From contig JAFFSR010000365.1 in assembly GCA_017163975.1 (NCBI GenBank), positions 1,178,001 to 1,242,000 on the forward strand: DNA of 64,000 bases. The letters run 5' to 3'. The notes beneath the pieces are model-generated. The model was not told the origin of the DNA. It did not search any database and saw only the letters and a list, made by a program, of their open reading frames with translations. Shown here in pieces: positions 53,171 to 64,000 of this stretch. The number at the start of each line of letters is the position of its first letter. Position 1 is the stretch's first letter. The position numbers were made by a program, and so were the translations under genes. This DNA is from Anastatus disparis. Lineage: Eukaryota; Arthropoda; Insecta; Hymenoptera; Eupelmidae.

Positions 53171-55165
53171 TGTTATCCCTATCTCACTGAAAGAAGTATT
53201 GAAATATTTCTAAAAATAAACATTAATGCCTTTTTATATTTTTTCCTACTTTTTATTTATTATATTTTAACATATTACAAATGATTAAATATCTTCTTTA
53301 TTTTCAATGAGTCCTGATGATGATGCCTATCAATATTAAAGAAAAAATATGATTATTTTTAATAATAATTACAAAATATAAATTACAAAACTATTAATTT
53401 ACATATTACCATATGTTCATCAATTTTAATTTCGATCTATTAAAAAAAATAAAAAATATTAATTCATATATAAATATAAATTTAATTTATAAATGAAATA
53501 TAATTTAATGATATTACTTATTATATTCTTCACCATAATAATCATCTATAATTATTGTTGAATTAGTAGCAGTTATTTTTTTTATTTCATTATATTCTTG
53601 AACTTTGGCTCTCTTAATGCAAATAATAGTATTTTCAATATATTTTTTTCAGCCATAATACCCCATAAATTTAATGTAATCTATGTAATAATAAAACATA
53701 AATAATTGATTCGTAATGCATTAATACATTATAACAAATTTATCTACTGATTCATTTTACCTTTTTATCCAATTCATCAATAATTTCAATGTCTCTTTTT
53801 ATATAATTTTTATCATTTTTTGAAATAAATTCAATATCACAAACATTTTTAATAATACCTATCAAATCTATAAACAATATTTGTAAAAATTAATAAATAA
53901 ATATTTTGTTTGATTTCCATTATATAGCTTTACTATTGTTACACTCAAGGCATCAATAAAAAACAGTGAATATAAACATGTAAACAGTTTTAAACGACAA
54001 ATATATGTCCGTTCAGAAGAAATAACACAAATTCCAACAATGTTAAAGTTAAATTAGAATAATTTAGATTATATTTTTACCAGCATCGATACTTTAAAAT
54101 ATTTTATATGCAAATTCAAAAGGGAATCTTGCAAAAAATTATGAAAAAATATAAACCCTAATTGACGAAATATAAAATTTATAATCTCAAAATAATGTTC
54201 ATATAAATAACTATTGAGAAACTAATACATAGATAAACACAGAAAATATATCAACAAGCACAAATATAAACAATTCAAATGATAAGAATAAGGTGATTTT
54301 TAAAGCATATGCTGAGCCTTAAGAAGAAAAAAAAATGAGAGTATGATCGGAAATTAGCATAAAAGACACAGAAAGCAATTCGGAAATAGAATAAATTACT
54401 GATGATAATAAAAAAAAAAAAAAAAAAAAAAAAGAAATAACCTCAAATGAAATTCACAAACTAACAAAACAAACTAAAAAAAAATTTTAATCTAAATTAA
54501 CTAGATAAAAAAATAATTAATATAAAAAACTATTATTGCAAAAAGAAAAAAATACAACAACCAAGAATGCAAAAAAACAAAAGGATAACAAATGAAGAAT
54601 AAAACAGCGAATTTGAAAAAAGCAAGATACTACTCAACTATCAAATAATCAACAAGGCAGTGTAACAACAAAATAACTCAATTGGATCAGCAACGTCACT
54701 ACCTACAAATGAAAAATACTTCTTAATTAAAAGAAAAAAAACTAAAATAAAATCTGCTATAAACATCACGATCCAAAAAATAACAGAAACAATAACACAG
54801 GACAAAGAAAAATATAAAATAAAAATACAAAAGTAAAGAAATATCACGAAAATAGCAAATAAAACACCAACGACTGTAACAAGATCATAAAAAAAAATTA
54901 ATAAAGAAAAATAAATATTCGAATAAACTAAACTCAAAATCAATATAAAAAAAATAAATAAATAAAGATATAAAACAAGCATATCAGATGAAATACATAA
55001 ACAACTTTAATTAAATAAAATAGACTTACATAAACTAATAAACATTAAAATAAATAAAAAATGAAACAAGAAATGGAAAGTAAACAAAAATAATTATGAT
55101 TTAAAAAAAATTAATTTGAATATAAACGATATCAATACAGCATTAAAATTTTAAAGAAGAAAAGA
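53171..55165. other. AT-rich non-coding stretch
   Basis: No gene recognised. The 113-codon minus-strand ORF at 54641-54982 is a hydrophobic translation of T-rich sequence and not credible. There is an A-run at 54409-54433. Confidence 0.6.
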
Positions 55166-58100
55166 TGTTAAGTGACAAAATTTTCGCCTCCTAATTTTCT
55201 TTATTTATCTATTAATTCTTAAATTTATTCTTTTAATTTATTACAATGATGAAGAGAAATGGGTCTTAAAAGCATCAAGGCCAATTTCTTTTCACGTTGT
55301 TATCAATTTTCCAAGAAGCCAAGCTCGATCGTTGACGGGAGCCTTTGCTTCGTCTCCACTCTTTCTCTACGTCGTTGAGTTGAAGTGGGGACTTAGCGTC
55401 GGTTCCCATGCATAAGACGGGCGAGAGCAACGAGGAGAGAGGACTACCTTTCTCTGTCTCCGCGCTCTCTCCCACAACAACAAAAAACGTTTGAAGCTGG
55501 CTTGAAGACGGATTGTCAAGCGAAGAAAAATCTTTTTGAAAGAGACGCGCGCGACCAGGCCTAAGAGCAGTACGTGTATGCTGCAGCCCGCGAGGCTGCA
55601 GCTGCAACTTCAAATTTCAACCTTGTCACTGTTTAGCTTTGTAACTAACTCTAATTTTCATATAAGTTTATACATCATCAGCATTTCCAGTCAATAATAA
55701 ATTTTCTTTTTCTTTTTCTCGTGTGTTTTGTTTCTAAATTTAATCAATAAACTGAAAGTTATAATCCTCAATTAATTAACAAAATTAACGACACGAATTC
55801 CGTGGACAACGATCCGATTTGTCATACACGTGTATTGAAGTGCACCGGTTATTGATAAAGTGTAGATATCCCGACAAATAAAAAAAAAAGCAGATAATCA
55901 GAAGCCAATGCAGCCAGAGCAGGCATGGGAAACCAGGAGAGCCGGCAATGCTGCCCCGCCGGCCACCCTTGTCATCAGCAGATAAGTTATTTGTTTTTTT
56001 TTGGGTTTTGTTATAACAATGTAATAAAAGGAAATAAGCGCACCTTACGTTAGATAAAATTCAGCATATTGGAAGACTAAGATAAAATCATTTCAATTGT
56101 TTTTTTTTATTATTTATTATCATCTACTAGAATTCTGTTTTCCAACTGTAAAACTTCTAGCTTCTTCACAGCGTTTTAAAATGTTAATAAGTGTTTAATT
56201 ATTCATTGTTTTAAATGCTACAAATTTTCTTCAAATAAAGTTTTTCAATTAGAACCAAAACCTCTCCCGTTTAGTTTTTACTCGTAAACCCATTTATTTT
56301 AACTAAATATTTTTATAAACTAGGTAGTAGTATTTAAGATATATAATATATGGTTAATACCGAACGATAAACTTATAATAAATATTTAGTACTGCAATAA
56401 TATATATTAAAAGAAACTTTATAAGTTTAGTAGAATTATTGTAATTTATAAAATTAGATAATTCCAAAGCAATATATTACATCTGTTAGTTATTCCGTTC
56501 GTAATTCTCGTTCTCTAGCTATAAATATCTGTTGATTGAGATAGAAATTCTCTTCCTGGAGGTAAAACTTTACGAGGAGAATTTTCGCGGCTTAACAATA
56601 AATTATTTGTAAAGATTTTCAGAATGTACTTTTGATGAATTCATATAAGTGAAAAATTTTATTTAAGTATGTAAATCTGTAAGAGATATATTGTGGGAGT
56701 TTTGCAAGTAATTTTTACTCAAGTGGATTTATTAAACTAATAAAGAATGTCTGACATATTTCAATTTTATATCACTAACTTTTATTATAAAAACGACATA
56801 AACTTTTATGATTCGGAGTTTGGAGATAGGCTTATATAGTTCGGGGCCGTCGATAAAATTAAATAATTTTTTTTTCAAGTTATCCAAAAAATTTTAAATG
56901 TACTTCATAAAAATTAATAAATATGCCACAAAAATAAGTTGCTTGGACAGTCATTGAACAGAATTAGACGTTAAAGTAATAATTATTTTAAAAACTACAT
57001 ATTTTTATGAAAATTCAAATGAATAAAAAACAAATCAATCCTTTTCATAATAAAACTCATAACTGATTTTTATAAGGTATACTCTAATTTTAAGTAAAAT
57101 TTGGTATGATTAGGTATTTTCATATAAATTATGTGTCCGTACTTTAGTGTATAAATCATGTATATTAGGCAGTTTAATTGCATACGAAAATCGATTTTAG
57201 CACGTTCAATTTAAAAAAATCTTAAATTTAAATAAAAACATCTGAAGTAAGTAATTTTTACATGAGTATACTTCGTCATTGGAATCAAGTAATTTTTTAG
57301 TACTTAAAAATGGTGTAAAAATACATTGCACATTGTCTTTTAAAATAACATAATGCCCATGTCAAATATATGTATTTGAACAATAAGCTGAGTTTCGCAC
57401 ATTGAATTGAAAAGAAAAAAAAATAATATGTAATACTTATGCGCATCACATTAGAGGCAAAAAAATAAAAATTTTTTCATATTCTATTTTTTTGAAAATT
57501 TATTTATGTCACATGATTAGAAAAACCTTTGTGACTCAATCATTCATTTAACTTAGAGTTATTATTGTGAAATAAAAAAACTACACAATATTCAAATAAA
57601 TAATTCTTATAAACAATTATAAATAGTTAAAATCTTTTATATGAATATTTTATTTAATATTTAATATTTGTTAATAAAATATGTCTAAAATATATATTTA
57701 GACAAATTTAATCTATATTTTCATGAATATAAATGTGCAAAAGGGAGAAGAATTAAAAATGCACTCGTTAAAAAGTTGATTCATGAAGTTTACAGAAAGA
57801 CATTCGTGTTTTTAGCGAGAAACTATACTCTCCTCATAATTTATGGCAATTATAAATGTTTGTAAATTTCATATTAACCTAGATAAATACATGCTGCTTG
57901 TGAAAATCTGTATTTTAATCTAAATATTTAAAAAGAAAAGCTATTAAATACAATTATAGAAATTTATTCAATGCAATGAAATGTATAATTAATAATAGAA
58001 AATTGACTAAAATAAAAAAAGAGATAAATTTCAAAAAAGGAATATTAACTCTCATTTCCATGTGAAACGAGATCGGAGTGTTTATTTTATGACATTTTCG

Positions 58101-58229
58101 TATAGATCAGGCTGAATATACTCCTTAGATAAAATCTCTAAACTCCGGAAGGTAAAAATAAAATTAAATGTATGAAAGACGGGGTTTTTTTGTGAGAGGT
58201 AAAACTCTTTAGAAAAACCCGTCTTAACA
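55166..58229 (+). repeat. Very long 5' LTR (3.06 kb)
   Basis: Starts TGTTAAGTGACA and ends TCTTAACA, followed by a primer binding site. It shares its start, a GC-rich block (55270-55985) and its last 190 bp (58040-58229) with the solo LTR at 37522-39881, in the same order. The end carries a hairpin (GACGGGGTTTTT...AAAAACCCGTC, about 58179-58224) with AGAGGTAAAACTCT in the loop, as in the solo LTR. A comparable hairpin with GGAGGTAAAACT lies internally at 56547-56584. The minus-strand ORF at 55275-55613 lies in the GC-rich block and has no recognised domain. Confidence 0.82.
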
Positions 58230-58231
58230 CT

Positions 58232-58239
58232 TGGCGCCC
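58232..58239 (+). promoter_or_regulatory. Primer binding site, tRNA-Lys type
   Basis: TGGCGCCC two bases after the LTR end, continued by TTGCGTGGAGC, which is close to the tRNA-Lys complement used by many retroelements. Confidence 0.7.
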
Positions 58240-60540
58240 TTGCGTGGAGCAATCGAGTAAAAGGACTGCAGGGATTGTGATTTTTTTTTCAAAAAAAAAA
58301 AAAATAATAGAAAAGAATCGGAATCTTTGTTGTTTCGTGCGTTTGACGCACTGACACGTAAGTGTTTAGCGGTTAATCTCGCGACCTGTCGGGAAGGAGT
58401 AAATTAAATTAAAAGGAGTAAATGAAAATCAGTTAAGTGTGTTTGATATTATTGAAAAAAAGAAAAAAATATAGAAAAATAAACACACACAAAATAACAC
58501 TTTGTGTGTGATTCTGCACACATGATTAGGTTGATGTGGAGTTTGCGCGCATAAGCGCACAAGTCTACACCTTTATGCGGTTGAAATTTATATACATTGA
58601 TACATTTATTTACAATACGACATTGAAAATTTTTAATCAAAGTTTTGTGTTTTTAAAAAAATAAATATATATTTTAACGTTAAATTGCATCAGAACTAGT
58701 ACCATATTTACTATCTCAAATTTTAGGTAATCTCTTATCAAAATTGCTTTAATTAATAAGTGTCCATATTTTACTGTTTGACAAGAAATTTAAATAAATT
58801 TTATTCATACACTGAGAGGAAGGATTCTTTATGGTTAATTTAAAAACCAATAAAAGTATAATAAAAAAAAATGATTTGATATAATTAAATATTATGCAAA
58901 AGTAATTTATTTAAATATTTAACAAATAGAATTGTTAGTAAATTTGATTTTATTTTATTGATTTCGACGATGAGTCATTTTATATCATGGTTGTTAAATA
59001 GAACAGACCGTAATAGATCTTATTAATATAACGCTGAATTCCAAGTTTTATCTAATAATCTATCTCTTTATTGATATTGGTTACGTTTTCGTAAAAATTG
59101 TTGACGTACTTATATCAATTTACGAAATTTTTCGAAGGTAAATCTTTTTCTGACTTTTTGAAACAGGAGACAATAAAACCTTTCATCAACTTTATAAAGT
59201 ATTAATATATTTCAATCTAGCGGGGACAAATAACTGGTTTTTATAATATTTTTGACGAATAGTAATGCTAAAGGCTATAAATTTTTCATTTTGCCAATAC
59301 TTTATTTTTTCTCGACGGTTTAAATTCAATTTTATCCCTTTTATAGATCAATTTTACATCCATTTTTCATTAGTAATTAACTTCTGATAATAAGAATATT
59401 TACTTTTTGGGGAATGACATGTAATATACAACCTATTTTGTTTGCCAAATATTATTTTCCACATTTAATTTCTGATTTTATTTTCTAAAAGGTACTTATT
59501 TTTAAATAAAAATAATCGTAAAAATTTGTTTAAAATTTCACGTAAAACATATCTATATTTAAAAATCAGTTAAATCCAAGCTACTAATAATTAATAGATT
59601 TTGCCACCGTGCATAAGAAAAAGTTATTTATTACTTTATTAAATATATAAAAAAATGCATTCTTATATATTTGTGTATTTTATAATTTAAAAATAGCCCT
59701 AATGGAAATTTTGCTAACTGAAATAATTGATCCATCAATAATCATTTTTATTTTTATTTAGTTTGATATTTACCAGTAGAAAATTAATTGTTTTTTTTAG
59801 TTATTTTAGAATATTACATAAAATATGTATATGAAATGTAACCAGTAACAAAGAGAAATATTAATGTATCGGCTGATAGCTTGAATTTCCTTCTTTATTC
59901 ACTATATTCTAAGCGAATTGATAACTATGAATATTTATTAAGAATTAATACAATGATCACTTAATTTGAGTAAAGTTTTTATAATAACTTTCAATTTTTG
60001 CTTAAAATAATTTTCCTTTACTTTGCTTCACTATTTTATTATTTAATTATTATTGATTAATTATTGATTGATAATTATCAGCCTCTTGAATCATCGACCC
60101 ATTAATCCACAAATATGGGGGATTATAGTAAATTATAACCAGCGTTTCGAAGCGTAATAGGTAGCGTCAATGCATCGCATCTCGTGGATCCTAAGTTCGC
60201 GCCCGAATCAGCCTCGAAAAATTTTGTTAAACGTTTTAATAGGTAATATAATTTTAATAGGTTAATTTTTAAATTAATTTCAAGTTAAAAACAAGAAACC
60301 AAACAAGTAAGAAGGAAAAGTTATTTTTCTTTAGCACCGAATTTTAAATTTGCATTTTTCATTATGAGTTGCAAATTCATGGGTACAAACTTTTAAATTT
60401 TACTTTCGTTTGTTATTATGAGTACTCTTGATTGCTGTCTCAATTTTCTTTTCTTCTAGTACGGTCGGGACTCGAACCCATGAGCCCAATGTATTAGTCC
60501 AAATTTTAAAATAATGAATTTCAATTTACATATATATAAT

Positions 60541-60578
<38 letters not shown>

Positions 60579-63500
60579 TTATATTTAATTAATGTGTATT
60601 TTCTATTTTTTTTTTATCCACTTTCTAGCCATATCGGCTATTGCGGAAGGGTATTGGGGAACAGTGATGAGTAGGCCCATCGCTTAGTAGTTGCCGGAAA
60701 CAATAGTTCGATCAAGATTAGGCCGCGACAAAACAAAGGGGAGTGAACGAATTGGAATCTCCCCTCGTTCTAAGAAATTTTCAGGTGGACCAGGAGTGTC
60801 GAAAGTAAATACCGCGACGACAATTTTTTTTTTTAAAACAAATAATAAAAGTAAAACCATTTGCCATCCGCCCGTTAACCTGCGCTAAATACGCGATCTG
60901 ACCCACATAAAAATAAAAATAAAACCAAAAAGTAACAAGCAACGAAATTCTATCAAACGAAATTTTTTATCTGACCCAACCGCGTTCGCGAGGAAATCAT
61001 CATGTTTGATTCCAAAAAAATCCTTTAATTATGAACTACTTGATTTTCTCTAAAGTAGAAAATTGAGGCAGTAATCAAGAGAGTGTTTCCGCAAGGGAAC
61101 AAGGAATTTAAAAAAAAAAAAAAATGTACCGAAAAAGAAAAAAAAATATGATTTAAATAATATTTTCTTTAGCGATTTCAGCAAAAATTTAACTATTTTA
61201 AGTATTCGATTTTTCCTTGCGGGGAAAACTAAGTAAAATTTAGAGATGTTAACGTAGAACAGATTGTGTTCTAAACGAAAAAAAAATGATAAAATCGAAA
61301 GTTCGTGTCAATAACATATTATATAGATGCGAAGCGTTATATATATAGTAAATAATAACCTTTACTAATAAACTTTTATTGGCTTAACAATAATAGAAGT
61401 AGTACTTAGGAAGATTCGGTTTACCTGCTTTTGATGCGAGGGTTCAGGGAAAACACTAAATTTATACAATTGAAGAATTCTCTTTCCTAAAGGAAAAAGG
61501 GATTCTCGTCTTGGAGCGGTTTAAGACGGCTAAATAAAACGAAAAACATAACTACATCTCATTAAACTTTCCCTCTGGAGGTAGAAGGTTTTTGAAAATG
61601 TAACCAATTGTAATGAAATTTACAACATTCTAAAAAAATAATAAAAATCGCCAAATTGTTCAATCTTAACAGAAGTTTCAATAATAAATTCTCTGCGCCG
61701 TTTCACTCACCTTAATTGAATAAAAAAATAAATCGTGACTGATATTTAAGCTCTTGCCACAAAATTATAAGCAATATTACATAAAACTATTAAGGATTGA
61801 ACATTTAAAAATTTTCTATTCTTTTCTCAAAACCGAAATTATAAATTCTGAGAATTAAGTAAATCACACTAAAAAAATTGTTTTTTTTTCGAATTAATTA
61901 AAATCAATTCAGGGCGGTACATGCTCAAGTGAAAATCAATAAATTTCTAATTTTATCTTTAACATAAAAACAGAAAAAATCCGACAGTATAGTAACTCTT
62001 ATGTAATTTAAATAAAAATGTTACAATTTTAAAATAATAAATAATTCATCATTTAGGATTATTAACCAATTTTTAATAAAAGTAAAATCGTAATTCATTA
62101 GGATCGAATTTTCTTATTAAAATAAAAATTTACTCAAAATTAAATAAATTGAAATAAATTCAAATTATAAAACGTTCTTTTCAGTTAACCGGGTGAACAT
62201 TAAACCAAAGTTTTTTCATCGTGAATGTCATTGCGTCATGCAGTGCAAACCATAACGTATTTTCACATAGCTTCGTATAGACTAATATACAATTACATCC
62301 GGTCGAGCGAAAAATAAAGATATCAAGTTCTAGTTTGAAGTTTAAAAAGAAAAATACCTCATCACATAAATATTCTGGCTACTCAGAACTAATCTTTGTT
62401 AGTCTCACATGTGTCAGCAAATAAAAAAATATGACGTGAGAAATTAACTACAAGATAAATGCAATGAGTTCCGAACACACAAACGCAAGCGTGTTTTAAA
62501 AATTATTAAATCATGTGACTTAAAAATTTTAAAACTTTTACCTACAATACCTTTGACTAAAGTTTTCTTTCATTTTATTACTATTTACAATTTTTTTTTT
62601 TTAAGTAATCTATAAAAATTTTTCTTTGCAACTTTAACTAATTTAACCAATACACAGAGATACATTCTCAATAATTAAAAACATTGATGTTAAATAATAA
62701 TAGAACAATTAAATAATTACAAATTGTTGCAGTTGTTATGTTTCCTTTTAATAATTAAATTTTATTATTATTTAAACAATAACATAAAGAACAGAAAAAT
62801 TAAAAAGAATGTGATTTTAAAGGATGAGTTAATAAAACTAATTTTAACGATTGAAATACGTTGGTTAAACTGAAACGGTAAATTTTATTGTAGTTGTTTG
62901 GACGTTGAATTTTCTCTTTCATCCCAGAGGGAAAACTGAAAACAATATTTTTTTTACAAATTGCATTACCATAAAATTAAATATCTTGAATATCCGAAAT
63001 AATAAAAGTAGGATTTGACATTTTGAGTGTTAACCTTGAGCCTCCGTATTATAAAGTACAGGTAATAGGTAGGCAGGTATAGGATGCGTAACTATCATAA
63101 ACTTATCGGCTTAAAATGAAACATAGAAATTCTGTGTAAAAGCATATAGTGTTGCGAACTTCAATAAATGCCGTTGGAAATATGATACAATACTTAAAAA
63201 TAATGTAACCGTAAGAAAAAGTTTTTCGGATCTCTAACATTTGTATATATAAAGAAGCACTAATATTGAAGGAGATGGGTCCTTTCGCTTCTAGTGGGGA
63301 CGACCCTGTGAGAGTCATATATTTAAATTTTTAAATACAAATTTTCAAATTAAATTTCATAAGATTTAAACTTTTATAAAAACAAACATGACTACAATAG
63401 CTGCTAAAATAGTTAAAATTTATTTTGCTAAAAAATCAACGTAATGTATGAAATATCACAATGGGTTTCAAACTTGCTAAGCGTACGCGAGAAAGAAAAT

Positions 63501-64000
63501 AAAATTTCCAAGCCGTAAAAGTATAGTGTTACTCGCCTAAACGAAAACCGAATCCTAAAACAACGGCTCGAGTTTGAAATTACAAAAATATCGGCTTGCT
63601 TATTATCATTACTACTCGGAATAAAACGTTAACTTAATACGAACAGTTAAACTGAAATAAAATCTTCGATATAACCACCATGCGTGTGAGAAGAAATGCT
63701 AATAGTAAATGGAATAAAGTATTTAGCATTTTTACGAGTTAATATCGGGAAAAGAATTAAAATTTTTGTTATTAAGTAATCTCCTAAAATGAATTGTTCA
63801 AAATTGTTTTTTTTATAAAAGGAAATAAAGAGAGAAAAGTGAAAGGCTAATACTCAAACGTCGTAATATACTGTGATTAATTCACTTAATATTATTAAAG
63901 TTATAAACAAAACATAAATAAAAGGCCTTGTATTAAAATTGTTTTAACATAATAATTTTCCGATAGATTCGTCTTTCTTTATGAATACTAGCATAGTTTA
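58240..64000 (+). other. Non-coding interior of the long-LTR element (runs off the window)
   Basis: 5.7 kb without a recognisable gag or pol frame; the largest ORFs are 60-70 codons and look random. There is a TA microsatellite (60541-60574), and there are two tRNA-like stretches (60140-60215 plus, 60452-60500 minus). Small GGGAA/TTCCC-type palindromes occur, for example TTTCCGCAAGGGAA near 61087 and TTCCTTGCGGGGAA near 61213. Either this is a long leader with gag/pol beyond the window, or it is a large coding-free derivative (LARD-like). Confidence 0.5.
60140..60500. repeat. tRNA-like segments, possible SINE remnants
   Basis: At 60145-60210 on the plus strand, GCGTAATAGGTAGCG and AAGTTCGCGCCCGAATC sit at A-box/B-box spacing. 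At 60452-60500 on the minus strand a strong B-box GGGTTCGAGTCCCG is present without a good A-box. They do not fold into full tRNAs by eye. Confidence 0.4.

Noticed and set aside
54641..54982. 113-codon hydrophobic minus-strand ORF as a membrane protein
   Set aside because: Its Phe/Leu/Ile/Tyr content is what T-rich DNA yields in this frame; no supporting feature.
55275..55613. 112-codon minus-strand ORF as a gene
   Set aside because: It lies in the GC-rich block of an LTR. The matching block of the solo LTR (39156-39790) has no corresponding open frame that I can see.
37522..58229. A single 20 kb DNA transposon (Maverick-like) with 2-3 kb terminal inverted repeats
   Set aside because: The left block has its own AATAA target duplication and the right block is followed by a primer binding site, so they are two LTRs in opposite orientation.
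53171..64000. Proviral polydnavirus segment of a parasitoid wasp
   Set aside because: AT-rich and gene-poor, but no viral gene families or excision-junction motifs are recognisable, and an LTR with primer site explains the structured part.

Overview
The window is a stretch of an AT-rich eukaryotic genome, almost certainly an arthropod and most likely an insect. The evidence is the repeat content: a Helitron with an OTU protease, two Ty3/Gypsy retrotransposons, a LINE fragment, tRNA-derived SINEs and many fold-back elements. A CTAACCTAACC string near 27000 resembles the insect telomere unit, but this is weak, and I cannot assign an order. No host protein-coding gene and no canonical tRNA or rRNA gene could be recognised. 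Nearly everything that can be named is a transposable element or an insertion into one.

Layout. 1-7400: an OTU-carrying Helitron (Helentron-like), broken by frameshifts and split by a 2.6 kb solo LTR (1696-4332). 7600-9816: a small reading frame split by a tandem-repeat-filled, non-autonomous Helentron-like (HINE-like) element whose second copy is at 31501-33209. 10976-16630: a 5.6 kb non-coding stretch bracketed by inverted ~335 bp blocks. 16747-17717: a long fold-back element with a TA target duplication. 18373-29347: an 11 kb degenerate Gypsy element on the plus strand. It has structured LTRs, a SINE in its leader, a TA-flanked MITE inside its integrase domain, an extra ORF after pol and a hairpin array in its 3' end. 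29350-33750: a composite of repeats, including a fold-back element rich in AGGTCA half-sites and HINE-like copy 2. 35521-37242: a fold-back element and a 5'-truncated LINE. 37522-39881: a 2.36 kb solo LTR with a 5 bp target duplication. 40642-41373: another fold-back element. 41719-52057: a young, nearly intact Gypsy element on the minus strand, with CsRn1-like features. 52180-53170: a fold-back element and a CT-rich tract. 55166-64000: a 3.06 kb 5' LTR of the same family as the solo LTR at 37522, followed by a primer binding site and at least 5.7 kb of apparently non-coding interior.

Most notable is the minus-strand Gypsy element. Its pol is open and its LTRs are about 97% identical by eye. 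In the envelope position it carries a 610-residue ORF (43139-44971) that does not look like an envelope protein: it has an RRM-like stretch followed by leucine-rich repeats, and a candidate splice acceptor sits just ahead of an internal ATG. Several elements also carry sets of short hairpins whose stems differ by paired changes, in the plus-strand Gypsy LTR, in both Gypsy 3' non-coding regions and in the inverted blocks near 11 and 16 kb. This suggests selection on nucleic-acid structure rather than on protein. All identifications come from reading motifs by eye; no database search was run.
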